Below are positions 53,008-61,461 of a DNA stretch of 64,000 nucleotides, piece by piece. How positions within the stretch are numbered: position 1 is the stretch's first letter; each line of letters opens with the position of its first letter. Made by a program: the position numbers and the translations under genes. The notes under the pieces are model-generated. The model was not told where the DNA came from and did not search any database. It worked only from the letters and a program-made list of their open reading frames with translations. Source of the DNA: Mycolicibacterium sp. lyk4-40-TYG-92 (lineage in GTDB: Bacteria; Actinomycetota; Actinomycetes; Mycobacteriales; Mycobacteriaceae); contig NZ_JARVRX010000010.1 in the NCBI RefSeq assembly GCF_030209435.1, positions 186,001-250,000 of the forward strand. The letters are read 5' to 3'.

Positions 53008-53940
53008 CTAGCTGGACACCGTCACGTCCATGAGCGGGATTCGTTCCATCGCGGTAGCCCGTGGATCCGGCGCAGCCGCGGCGGCCTCGTGGTTCTCGTC
53101 GCCTCGGGTGTATGTCCACACGCAGAACGGTTCGCCTTGGGCGAATTTGAAGTCCTTGGGCGGCAGGTTGATAGCTAGTTTGCAGCCGGGGAAGAACGGT
53201 GCCGAGATTCGTTGCTCGAACGTGCAGTTCATCCACGCGCGCGCCGGAGGATAGAGACCCTCGTCGGTGTACTTCTGCAGCACTTCACAGCGACGCATAT
53301 TGAGCACGACGTGATCCGGGTTGTAGACGATGTACTCGCCGCCGTAGCCCAGGGTGCCATCGATGCTCAACACCGCCAGTTTCAGGAAGTCGACCACATG
53401 CACCGGCTCAATCTTGAGGACCTTCGCCAGTTTTGGGTACTGGTAGTCGATGATGAGCTGGTACATGTCGGGCAGCCCGAGCCAGACCTCTTCCTCGGGA
53501 ATGATCTTCGTCCATTGGTCGATGAGGTAGTTGTGCCCCTTGAGGTACTGATCCCAGTAGGTCTTGATCAGACGGATCAGAGCTGGCTTCGTCAGGTCCT
53601 CGGTCTGTACGTCGAACGGAATAACCTGGTATTGCGCCTCTTTCCAATCCCAACCGGGAGGAGCGACGAAACGTCCCATGGGCATGACCTGGCGCATCCC
53701 AGCCCGCGAGACCTGGGCGGTCACGTCCATCGCGGCGTTGATACCAACCTTCTCCGAATAGATCTTCACGTGCGCATACGGCATGAAGTTCAGAACATCC
53801 TCGAACACGCGTGCCAGACCGACCAGAAAGTCGCGGGAGAAGTCCTGGATGTTGCCGACCTTGCCCATGAAGTCGTGGGTGTAGTCGTCGTAGTTCAATT
53901 CCTCGGTCTCCGTGGTGGTTTCCTCGGTATCGGCGGTCAT
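53008..53940 (-). CDS. uncharacterised protein of the steroid-type cluster (310 residues)
   Basis: A 310-residue soluble protein that I do not recognise. It starts with an acidic Thr/Glu-rich head (MTADTEETTTETEELNYDDY), then a helical body (MGKVGNIQDFSRDFLVGLAR, DVLNFMPYAHVKIYSEK) and a C-terminal part with cysteines in RRCEVLQKYTDEG, AWMNCTFEQR, FPGCKLAI and EPFCVWTY. The spacing slightly recalls L-2-amino-thiazoline-4-carboxylate hydrolase-like proteins, but this is weak. GAGGAGG is 4 bases before the ATG. It is divergent from the TetR gene and probably controlled by it. Confidence 0.7.
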   Translation of the reverse strand: MTADTEETTTETEELNYDDYTHDFMGKVGNIQDFSRDFLVGLARVFEDVLNFMPYAHVKIYSEKVGINAAMDVTAQVSRAGMRQVMPMGRFVAPPGWDWKEAQYQVIPFDVQTEDLTKPALIRLIKTYWDQYLKGHNYLIDQWTKIIPEEEVWLGLPDMYQLIIDYQYPKLAKVLKIEPVHVVDFLKLAVLSIDGTLGYGGEYIVYNPDHVVLNMRRCEVLQKYTDEGLYPPARAWMNCTFEQRISAPFFPGCKLAINLPPKDFKFAQGEPFCVWTYTRGDENHEAAAAAPDPRATAMERIPLMDVTVSS

Positions 53941-54035
53941 GGTTCCTCCTCGGTGGGCTGTGCTGCGTGAGCATCGATAGACGCGGGACGAGTAGCGGCC
54001 AACTGTTTCGCGGCAGGCGACGCGGCGGCATCCCG

Positions 54036-54079
54036 CAGTCAGATTCAGCAAACATGGCAGAATCTGACACATCTGACTG
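54036..54079. promoter_or_regulatory. candidate TetR operator in divergent region
   Basis: GTCAGATTC (54038-54046) and GAATCTGAC (54060-54068) form a perfect 9-bp inverted repeat with 13 bases between. A third half site, ATCTGACTG (54071-54079), is complementary to CAGTCAGAT (54036-54044). It lies between the 310-residue gene and the TetR gene. Confidence 0.5.
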
Positions 54080-54189
54080 TAGTATTCGAGAGACGTGGAT
54101 CACTGCAGGTTTTCCCTGTCATCGGGATGCAAATCATGTTGTCGACGAAGGAAATACGATGAAGCGCCAATCTCGGGAGAGGGGCACAC

Positions 54190-54804
54190 GTGCGGGCTGA
54201 GTGCAGGCCGGCGACATTGACGGAGCGACGTGCCGAAGAGCTCCGGCTGGATATCGCCATTGCCGCGCGCGACATCTTCCTCGCGGACGGTTCGACGTCC
54301 GCGACGGTGGAGCGCATCTGTCAGGCCGTCGGTATCGCGCCGCGGACCTTTCATCGGCATTTTCCGGTGAAAGAAGACGTCGTGATGCCGTTGTTCCGGC
54401 AGTTCGGCACGCTCAGCGTCGAAGTCCTGGCCGGCGCGCCGCCAGACGGCGATGTCGTGGACGTTCTTGTGGAGGCATTCAGCACCGAGGTGCCCAGACG
54501 CGGACAAGTCGAGTTCGACCGCACGTTCATGGCGCTGGTGGTCAGTGCGCCTCAGTATCGGTTGCGCTGGCTGGACTGGGGGCAAGAACTTGTCGAGCCG
54601 ATCACCGAGTTTCTCGATGCCCGTCTCGGCTTGGACGATGATCCGATGACGCGGGAGTTACCGGCGCAGTTGATCATTCAGGCGTGCCGCCACGCATACC
54701 TGCAATGGGTGGCCCATGGTGACTTCGGTCGCCTGCGTTCGGTGCTGCGGACCGGGATGAGCATGGTGATAGGGGGCTTGTCGGGAGCTGGCCCGACATC
54801 GTGA
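54190..54804 (+). CDS. TetR family regulator of the catabolic cluster
   Basis: A 204-residue TetR regulator. DNA-binding part: LDIAIAARDIFLADGSTSAT, VERICQAVGIAPRTFHRHFP. The ligand-binding part is alpha-helical and diverse. GTG start at 54190; no strong ribosome site. It faces the end of the long minus-strand operon, and an inverted repeat in its upstream region suggests autoregulation and control of the divergent 310-residue gene. The likely inducer is a pathway CoA ester. Confidence 0.85.
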   Translation: MRAECRPATLTERRAEELRLDIAIAARDIFLADGSTSATVERICQAVGIAPRTFHRHFPVKEDVVMPLFRQFGTLSVEVLAGAPPDGDVVDVLVEAFSTEVPRRGQVEFDRTFMALVVSAPQYRLRWLDWGQELVEPITEFLDARLGLDDDPMTRELPAQLIIQACRHAYLQWVAHGDFGRLRSVLRTGMSMVIGGLSGAGPTS

Positions 54805-54892
54805 CCGACTCGTTCGGTTGGCACAGACGAGCGCACCGGTTCTGCACAGCCTCCTGTGCCGAACCGGCGCGCCTGGGGTTTGGTCAGAGCGA

Positions 54893-55675
54893 CTACGCGT
54901 GCGCGCCTCCGTCGACGCGGATTTCGGTGCCGGTGATGAATGCGCCGTCATCGGAGGCGACCATGGCGATCACCGAAGCGACGGCACTCGGATCGCCGAG
55001 GATAGCGTTGTCGCGGCCGTGCAACAGCGGTGTCTGTTTCGTCCACAGCCCCAAGTCGTAGCCTTCAGGCATCTTCTCGAGTGTGCTGTTGGCCAATGCA
55101 GTGGAGACGCCGCCTGGCTGGATGTTCACTGCCCGCAGTCCCTGTTTCGAGTACTCGAGAGCGAGTGAGTGCGTGAAGCTGAGGACCGCACCCTTACTGG
55201 CGGCGTAGGCAGCCATATAGGGGTGGGCGAACGCCGCCGCGGTGGAGGTGAAATTCACTACTACACCTCTGCCCGACTTCAGTAGCGACGGTAGCGCCTG
55301 ACGCGTCATCAGAAAGGTGCCGGTGAGATTGACCGCGAGCGTGCGGTTCCAATCCGCCAGGGTGGTCTCGTGCGTGTGCGAACAGGTCTGTATCGCTGCG
55401 ACGTTGACCAATACGTCGAGCCCACCCAACTCGGCCACCGCACTGTCGACGGCGGCGATGACGGCGTCCTCGTCCGAGATGTCGAGTGTCGCGGTCGTCA
55501 GGCGCTTGGCCGTGCCGGCGATTTCAGCGGCCGCAGCCGTGGTCGCCAGTCCGTCAGCTGAGATGTCGTAGGCCACCACGGTGGCTCCCTCATCGAGCAG
55601 CCGTGCGGTGGTGGCCGCGCCGATACCGGACCCGGCTCCCGTCACGATGACACTACGATCGGTGAAACGATCCAT
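54893..55675 (-). CDS. short-chain dehydrogenase/reductase
   Basis: A 260-residue classical SDR. NAD-binding TGAGSGIG (residues 12-19), the NNAG position reads NVAA, and the catalytic set is Ser in NFTSTAA and YAASK. It ends DDGAFITGTEIRVDGGAHA as usual. It probably oxidises a hydroxyl group of a cyclic or beta-hydroxyacyl intermediate. It is the last gene of the minus-strand operon, 20 bases after the preceding gene, with AAGGCAGTGAAAG before its ATG. Confidence 0.88.
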   Translation of the reverse strand: MDRFTDRSVIVTGAGSGIGAATTARLLDEGATVVAYDISADGLATTAAAAEIAGTAKRLTTATLDISDEDAVIAAVDSAVAELGGLDVLVNVAAIQTCSHTHETTLADWNRTLAVNLTGTFLMTRQALPSLLKSGRGVVVNFTSTAAAFAHPYMAAYAASKGAVLSFTHSLALEYSKQGLRAVNIQPGGVSTALANSTLEKMPEGYDLGLWTKQTPLLHGRDNAILGDPSAVASVIAMVASDDGAFITGTEIRVDGGAHA

Positions 55676-55695
55676 CTTTCACTGCCTTTCGCGGT

Positions 55696-56772
55696 CTATG
55701 CGAGTTGGAACGCGCTGACCGGCGCGTCTTCCGGGTAGGTCGTCGGGGCGCCCAAGTCGTAGGCCGCATTGAGTGCGCCGATGAATGCGGCGTCGTGGAG
55801 AGGCTCGCTGGGGACGTCGAGCTTGATGCCCTTGCCTTTGAGGTCATCGACCATCATCCCGATGGCGCGTTCGATCGTGATGTCGTCGGACCCGTCCATG
55901 TTCTTCTTGAGTTCGTCGTAGTCCGAGAACACTTCGGCGGACCAGTGCACCAAGAACCGCAGCTCGTCGGTGTGGTGCCGCCCGATGACATCTTCACCGT
56001 TCTTCAGTAGCCATTGATCACGGTCGGCGGGGTCCCCGGTAAACACGGTATCGAAGGACAGCCCGGCCGGAACCTGTTGTGCCAGAGGTCCATTGGCCTC
56101 TCCACGGTGCAACATCATCTCGTTCTGAACAACCACGCCCCGGTTGTTGATCGGCGGCAGTACGCGTCCGGGCGCCTTGAGCGGTCCGTCGGGCCAGTAG
56201 GTGAAGCCCGATTGCGAGTCGAGGGAGAACCAGGTGATGACCTGGGCCATTTTGATCAGGTACTCGGTGAACAAACCCGATTTGCCCATCACGCTGCACA
56301 GCCAGGTGGGCGCGTTCTCGTAGCGCACGCCGCGGAAACTCGGTGAGTCCAGGTGGCCGGGATCGCGGTTGGCGCACGGGCCGTTGATGTTGAACAACAT
56401 CATCTGCGGCTTCGCGTATTGCGCGTTCCAGTAGCTCTTGGCGTGCTCGATGAAGGCGCCGTTGTAGAAGCAGTCATGTAGTTCCGGGTACAGGACGGCA
56501 CCGTAGTTGGCGAGATAGCCGCGGAACGAGGGCGTGAGAAACAGGTCCAGTGACGGGGTGAAACCTTCCGGGAACGACCCGCTCATGGTGGCCATCAATT
56601 CGTCCGCGGAGGCGAAGTGCTGCGCGATGATCAGCTTCCACGGGCCGTGATCGTGTGCGACGTCAAGTAGCCGCCGTCGTTGATCGGGTGTGTAAACATC
56701 GGTGATCTCGCGAGGTGGTGCGGCGGGACGCAGGATGTCGGATAGCTCAAGGCGACGCTCATCGGTCAACAT
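55696..56772 (-). CDS. uncharacterised protein with HxD...H pattern (358 residues)
   Basis: A 358-residue cytoplasmic protein that I do not recognise. GPCANRDPGHLDSPSFRGVR has His140 and Asp142 and a later QNEMMLHRGEANGP has His222; this arrangement recalls the facial triad of non-haem iron oxygenases such as the phytanoyl-CoA dioxygenase group, but the 2-oxoglutarate Arg is not obvious. GGAG lies 8 bases before the ATG. The start overlaps the end of the upstream hydrolase gene by 14 bases, so it belongs to the catabolic operon. Confidence 0.7.
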   Translation of the reverse strand: MLTDERRLELSDILRPAAPPREITDVYTPDQRRRLLDVAHDHGPWKLIIAQHFASADELMATMSGSFPEGFTPSLDLFLTPSFRGYLANYGAVLYPELHDCFYNGAFIEHAKSYWNAQYAKPQMMLFNINGPCANRDPGHLDSPSFRGVRYENAPTWLCSVMGKSGLFTEYLIKMAQVITWFSLDSQSGFTYWPDGPLKAPGRVLPPINNRGVVVQNEMMLHRGEANGPLAQQVPAGLSFDTVFTGDPADRDQWLLKNGEDVIGRHHTDELRFLVHWSAEVFSDYDELKKNMDGSDDITIERAIGMMVDDLKGKGIKLDVPSEPLHDAAFIGALNAAYDLGAPTTYPEDAPVSAFQLA

Positions 56773-57799
56773 GGTGAACTCCTTCGTTGGTGGGGTTGTC
56801 GGCGGTGGACGTTGGGGAAGCGGGCTTTTCGGTGCCCGCTTTGTTTTCAGCTTGGGTATTCGGGTTGCACCGGTGGGCGAACTTTGCGCGCAACAGCGCA
56901 CCGACCTCGGCCATGGCCAGCCGGCCGCGCGATGTGGCATCCGACCGCATCAAGAACCCGTGGTACATCCCCGGATAACGGGTGAGGGTGGTCTGTACTC
57001 CCGCCTCGCGGAGGCGCTCGGCATATCGCTCGGCCCAGTCTCTGATCGGATCGCATTCGCCGGTGACCACGATGGCCTGTGGTAGGTCAGACACGTCGGT
57101 CGCGTATGCCGGGACCTGATAGTGGGAGCGCGGCCAATTGGTACCGCGGTCGACCAGCTCGTGCATGTAGACGATGTCGTCGTGGCGCAGTAGCGGTGCG
57201 TCGGGCATGGCTGTGATCGATCGGGCGCCCATGTCCCGATCGAGACCGGGGTATAGGAGCACTTGCACCAGCAAACGGGGTCCGGCATGGTCACGGGCCG
57301 CCAATGCGACTGCGGCCGCCAGTGATCCGCCGGCACTGTCGCCGGCCACGCCCACCCGGTCCGCGTCGATTCTGAGGTCGTCGGCATTGTCCAGCACCCA
57401 TTCGGTGGCTGCGTAGGCATCGTCGAACTGGGCAGGGGGTGGCGACTCGGGCGCCAGCCGGTAGTCAACTGCGATGACAGCGGCACCGCTGGCATTGGCG
57501 AGCTCGCGGGCCAGTGGCTCAAAGGAGTGGTTGGACCCCATTACCAGTCCGCCGCCGTGAAAGTAGACCAGAGCGGGGAGCCGTTCATCGATGCGAGGCC
57601 GGTACAGCCGGATGGGTAGGAGACCAGCTGGTCCAGGTGCCGCGAACTCCTCGATGCTTGCCATGCAAGGCATTTCAGGGCGGGGCGCGGATTCGACGCC
57701 CGCTCGTACCGCCGGCAGACCGCGAGCACGCATCGGCGCGAGCTCGCCGAATGATGCGATCCGGGCAGCGGCATCGTGATCGAGTTGTGGTGTGGGCAT
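56759..57799 (-). CDS. alpha/beta hydrolase, hormone-sensitive-lipase family
   Basis: A 346-residue carboxylesterase of the HSL/Lip family. The oxyanion motif is FHGGGLVMGS, the nucleophile is in GVAGDSAGGSLAAA, and the acid/base residues are in GECDPIRDWAE and GMYHGFLMRS. The C-terminal 30 residues are Asn/Thr-rich and contain the overlap with the next gene. It may hydrolyse an ester or lactone in the degradation route. It begins one base after the SDR stop. The start MPTPQLDHD is the usual beginning for this family. Confidence 0.87.
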   Translation of the reverse strand: MPTPQLDHDAAARIASFGELAPMRARGLPAVRAGVESAPRPEMPCMASIEEFAAPGPAGLLPIRLYRPRIDERLPALVYFHGGGLVMGSNHSFEPLARELANASGAAVIAVDYRLAPESPPPAQFDDAYAATEWVLDNADDLRIDADRVGVAGDSAGGSLAAAVALAARDHAGPRLLVQVLLYPGLDRDMGARSITAMPDAPLLRHDDIVYMHELVDRGTNWPRSHYQVPAYATDVSDLPQAIVVTGECDPIRDWAERYAERLREAGVQTTLTRYPGMYHGFLMRSDATSRGRLAMAEVGALLRAKFAHRCNPNTQAENKAGTEKPASPTSTADNPTNEGVHHVDR

Positions 57800-57800
57800 C

Positions 57801-58664
57801 TCAGTTTTGGGTGGGGTCGAACCGACGGTGTTCGCGAAGTTGGGGAGCTTGCTGGGTGCTGAGCACACGAGCCCGCTCGGTCATCGCCGAGCCCACGTAC
57901 TCGGGCTGGGTGATGAGGTAGAAGCGGCCCGAGACGGCTTGGTCAAACAGCACCTCGGCGGCGGCCAGTGGGTCCATCGCCTCGGCCTTGATATCGAGCA
58001 TTGCCGCGCGCTGGCTCTCTGCGGCGCCGGTATCGCCGCTGTCCACCCCTCCAGCGGATTCAAAGATGTTGGATGCCACCGCACCCGGCAGGACCGCTTG
58101 AATGTGAATGTGGTCGGCATGACCGGCCGTCTCAACTTCCAGGGCTAGGCATTCGGTCAGTGCGAGCACAGCGTGTTTGCTCATGATGTAGGGCGCCTGT
58201 AGCGGGACCACGGCAACCCCGCCAATGGATGAGAGGTTCCATACCCACGCAGGCCTAGCGGTGGACATCATTTTCGGCAGGAACGCACGAATGCCGTGGA
58301 ATACGCCGCTGATGTTCACATCGACGATCCGCTGCCAGTTGGCGAGTGGCGTATCCCAAAGGTAGCCGAACTGCTCCACGCCGGCGTTGTTGATCAAGAG
58401 CCGCACCGCGCCGAGATCGCGAAAGACTTTGTCGGCCAACGCCTGGACCGATGTCGCGACGCGCACATCGCACACGACGTCGATCGCGGTTCCCCCTGCG
58501 GCGCAAATCTCCTCACGTAAAGCGGCGATGGCGGCGGCATCGACATCAGCCAATACCACGGTCATTCCCAACCGGCTGGCGTGTCGTGCCAGGCCGGCGC
58601 CGATGCCGGCGCCGGCGCCGGTGATGACGGCAACGCCGCCACCGAAGGTCTCGCTAGCGCTCAC
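57801..58664 (-). CDS. short-chain dehydrogenase/reductase
   Basis: A 287-residue classical SDR. TGAGAGIG at about residues 15-22, NNAG in LLINNAGVEQFG, catalytic Ser in NLSSIGG and Tyr-Lys in YIMSK. The C-terminal extension (about 50 residues) after VLPGAVASNIFES is longer than in the other SDR, typical of the SDR subgroup with an extra helical tail. The GTG start overlaps the NTF2-like stop by 4 bases (GTGA). Substrate unknown. Confidence 0.87.
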   Translation of the reverse strand: MSASETFGGGVAVITGAGAGIGAGLARHASRLGMTVVLADVDAAAIAALREEICAAGGTAIDVVCDVRVATSVQALADKVFRDLGAVRLLINNAGVEQFGYLWDTPLANWQRIVDVNISGVFHGIRAFLPKMMSTARPAWVWNLSSIGGVAVVPLQAPYIMSKHAVLALTECLALEVETAGHADHIHIQAVLPGAVASNIFESAGGVDSGDTGAAESQRAAMLDIKAEAMDPLAAAEVLFDQAVSGRFYLITQPEYVGSAMTERARVLSTQQAPQLREHRRFDPTQN

Positions 58665-59149
58665 GCCGTTGGCACGCTGGTGGTGGTCTTGGCGGCGTGC
58701 TCGGCGAAGGGGACCGAGTCCTCGGCGTCGAGCAGCACCTTCAACGAGGTGAACACCAGGCCGTGGTCCTGGCGGCGGAGACCGGCGTCGACGACCCCAC
58801 TGGACACACCGAACGGAACGTTGTTGGTGATCTGGTTGACGTACAGATAGAACCGGACGGTGGTGATGTCGCCGTCGCTGCCGGTGCGGAAGACGTTGGT
58901 TGCATGGTGACGGCACGGATATGGGTTCTCGTTGCGGTGGTCCGTGAACCACGCGAGTGTTTCTGCGCTTCCGTGCAATTCAGCGGCCAGTCTATCTTCG
59001 AATGGGCAGTTGCCAGATTCGGAACGGCTCAGGTATTCGACGTCCTCGTCGACGCGAGTTGCCAACTCGGCGAAGTGCCCTTGGTCGTAGTGGTACCAGA
59101 AGCCAGCGATGAATTCCTGGGCCTCCGGCAGGGTGATTTCGTTGGTCAT
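58661..59149 (-). CDS. NTF2-like (SnoaL/ring-hydroxylating beta-type) protein
   Basis: A 162-residue single-domain protein with the cone-shaped NTF2 fold: LPEAQEFIAGFWYHYDQGHF, AELHGSAETLAWFTDHRNEN and RHHATNVFRTGSDGDI. Related proteins are ketosteroid isomerases, hydratases and dioxygenase beta subunits; no clear catalytic Asp pair can be assigned by eye. The ATG at 59149 was chosen over a TTG at 59161. It starts a sub-operon after a 90-base gap that follows the acyl-CoA dehydrogenase pair. Confidence 0.78.
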   Translation of the reverse strand: MTNEITLPEAQEFIAGFWYHYDQGHFAELATRVDEDVEYLSRSESGNCPFEDRLAAELHGSAETLAWFTDHRNENPYPCRHHATNVFRTGSDGDITTVRFYLYVNQITNNVPFGVSSGVVDAGLRRQDHGLVFTSLKVLLDAEDSVPFAEHAAKTTTSVPTA

Positions 59150-59239
59150 ATTGGAAGTCAACTAGCCTGTGTGGTCGGGAACATCACCCGTGACCGGTCA
59201 GCGGAATTATCGACGTCGCAGATGCGGAATGCCCGGCAG

Positions 59240-60307
59240 TTACCGATCGGTGCCAGTGATCAACGCCCACAACTGATTAGAGCCTGCGCCGGCTGCGGCG
59301 GCAGCCACCTTCCTATCCCAGAAATACACCGAACCATTCTCTGAACGCCACGCCAGAGCTGCGCGGGTCATTTCGTGAAGGCGATGCTCGTGAGTCGTGC
59401 CCATCGCACCGTGGACTTGGTGAGCGTTGCGAGTCACGACCGAAGCGGCATGACCGGTACACGACCGGGCCACCGCGATCTGGAATTCGAGATGTGCCGA
59501 AGTCCAACCGGTTTCGATCGCAGTAGCCAGAGCGGATTCGGTAGCGGCACGCGCCAGCGCCGCCTCAGCGGCGGCATCGGCCACCAAATTCTGGATTGCC
59601 TGGAATTTGGTGAGCGGACGCCCGAACTGTGTGCGCGATGCCGAGTGCTCGATGGACATCGCCACAGCGCAATCCAAGGCGGCGCATACCTGAATCGCTC
59701 TCAACAGTGCCGCTTTTCGCTTCAGCTCGGTGATCAGCTCGGACTTCACAAAGTGCCCCGACCAGCGCGCTGTGTCGACGACGACCGTGTCACGGGGCTC
59801 ACCGATCAGGTTGACTCCCGGGGTGATGGTCAGCTGCGCAGAGTCGACGTCGATCAAGCGGTAATCCTCGCCGGCCTGCCACAGCACGACGACCCGGTCG
59901 GAGACACTGGCCCACGGAGCGACTTCAGCAGCCTGTGCCGGACCGGGCACGATGTGGACGGTGCGGACCGCATCGTCGATCGGTTGACCGGCGGCCTCCA
60001 AGAGCCAGCAAGCCAGCAGATCATGCTCTGCCAGAGGCAACCGCACCCCGTGACGCACTGCCGCGGTCAGTAACTCGACTGACTCCTGCCAGCCCCCACC
60101 ACTGCCTCCAGATCGTTCGGATCCCGTCAGCCGCACCAATCCGAGCGAATCGAGCTGCTGCCACAAAGCGCGGTCAAGCTCAAGGGGTTCACCTGGCGCC
60201 GCGGGTCGGTGCGCTCGGCGGTAGTCGGCGAAAACCCCTTCCATCACGTCGATCAGGTCACGGTCCACCGTCGACGGAGCTGGTGCCGGCAGGCTGGACG
60301 TACTCAT
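59240..60307 (-). CDS. acyl-CoA dehydrogenase, small subunit of a pair
   Basis: A 355-residue ACAD. The C-terminal helical half is normal (HSASRTQFGRPLTKFQAIQN, AHQVHGAMGTTHEHRLHEMT), but the N-terminal and middle domains are reduced and lack the usual FAD/substrate loop (SEPDSGSD). Such shortened subunits pair with a full partner in alpha2beta2 enzymes of steroid side-chain and ring degradation (FadE/ChsE type). Its ATG overlaps the partner stop by 4 bases (ATGA). Confidence 0.87.
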   Translation of the reverse strand: MSTSSLPAPAPSTVDRDLIDVMEGVFADYRRAHRPAAPGEPLELDRALWQQLDSLGLVRLTGSERSGGSGGGWQESVELLTAAVRHGVRLPLAEHDLLACWLLEAAGQPIDDAVRTVHIVPGPAQAAEVAPWASVSDRVVVLWQAGEDYRLIDVDSAQLTITPGVNLIGEPRDTVVVDTARWSGHFVKSELITELKRKAALLRAIQVCAALDCAVAMSIEHSASRTQFGRPLTKFQAIQNLVADAAAEAALARAATESALATAIETGWTSAHLEFQIAVARSCTGHAASVVTRNAHQVHGAMGTTHEHRLHEMTRAALAWRSENGSVYFWDRKVAAAAAGAGSNQLWALITGTDR

Positions 60308-61461
60308 CGCATTCCCAATCCGCGCGCGATCACTCCGCGCAACACTTCGTTTGTTCCACCGCGCAACGTGAAACCAGGGCGTTGGTCGACCGCATCGGCG
60401 ACCATGCGGCGCCACTCGATGTCGGTCGAGCTGCCGTCGCTCGTGCGCAGATCCGCAAAGTCTGCGATTGCGCCTTCGGTAGTGGTCCCCAGCACTTTGA
60501 CCACCGCGGCGGACACATCTGGTGACTCGCCACGCTGCAGAGCGCCGGCCACGGCGGTCGACATGTGATGGAGGCCGGTCACGCGGGCGACCAATCGCCC
60601 CATCTCCGCGTCGGACGAAACATCCTCAGCGGCAAGGTGTTCAAGGGCTGCCGCGAGTAATGGAAACGTCGAGAGGAAGCGCTCGGGGCCGCTGCGCTCG
60701 AAGCTCAGCTCGGAGGTTACCTGCGTCCAGCCCTCGCCGATCGCACCGAAGGCCATGGCGTCGGGCACGAAGACGTCGGCGAGCACGACTTCGTTGAAGT
60801 GGCGCCCGCCGTTCATCGAAACGATGGGGCGCACATCGACACCTGGGGTGCGCAAGTCCACGATGAACTGGCTCAATCCTGCATGTCGATGTGTGGGGTC
60901 CACCGGTGCTGTGCGGGCCAACACGATAAACGCATCGGCCCGGTGTGCCCCAGAGGTCCAGACTTTGGTGCCGGTGACCGTCCACCCACCGTCGACACGT
61001 ACCGCGCGGGTACGCACGCTGGCAAGGTCGGAGCCCGAATCGGGCTCACTCATCCCAATCCCGAAGAAGCACTCACCGCTGACAATGCGCGGCAGGAATT
61101 CATGTTTCTGCTCTTCGGTGCCGTATTTGAGCAGCGAGGGCACAATTTGGCGGTCGGCGATCCAATGCGCGGCCACCGGCGCCCCAGCCGCCAGCAGTTC
61201 CTCGGTGACCACGAATCGATCGTGAAAAGAACGCCCGTGACCACCGTAGCGTTGGGGCACAGTCATTCCCAACCAGCCCTGCTGCGCCAACGCGGCCGTG
61301 AAGTTCTCGTCCCAACCGCACAGCCAGGCGTCGACCGACGGCGTGAATGCGCCGGCGGCCAACTGCTCGGCCAGGAACGCACGCACCTGGGCGCGCAACA
61401 ATCCCTCGGAGGCGTTGGCCGTTGCCGCCGCCGGCATCAGACGCGCGAGCGTGGTTGTCAT
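60304..61461 (-). CDS. acyl-CoA dehydrogenase, large subunit of a pair
   Basis: A 385-residue ACAD with all three domains: N-terminal helices, the middle domain with FGIGMSEPDSGSDLASVRTR and WTVTGTKVWTSGAH, and C-terminal helices ending GFTLRGGTNEVLRGVIARGL. The Glu found at the position before GT in medium-chain enzymes is Gly here, so the catalytic base must lie elsewhere or in the partner. ATG at 61461 overlaps the crotonase stop by 4 bases; an upstream ATG at 61473 is also in frame. Confidence 0.88.
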   Translation of the reverse strand: MTTTLARLMPAAATANASEGLLRAQVRAFLAEQLAAGAFTPSVDAWLCGWDENFTAALAQQGWLGMTVPQRYGGHGRSFHDRFVVTEELLAAGAPVAAHWIADRQIVPSLLKYGTEEQKHEFLPRIVSGECFFGIGMSEPDSGSDLASVRTRAVRVDGGWTVTGTKVWTSGAHRADAFIVLARTAPVDPTHRHAGLSQFIVDLRTPGVDVRPIVSMNGGRHFNEVVLADVFVPDAMAFGAIGEGWTQVTSELSFERSGPERFLSTFPLLAAALEHLAAEDVSSDAEMGRLVARVTGLHHMSTAVAGALQRGESPDVSAAVVKVLGTTTEGAIADFADLRTSDGSSTDIEWRRMVADAVDQRPGFTLRGGTNEVLRGVIARGLGMR

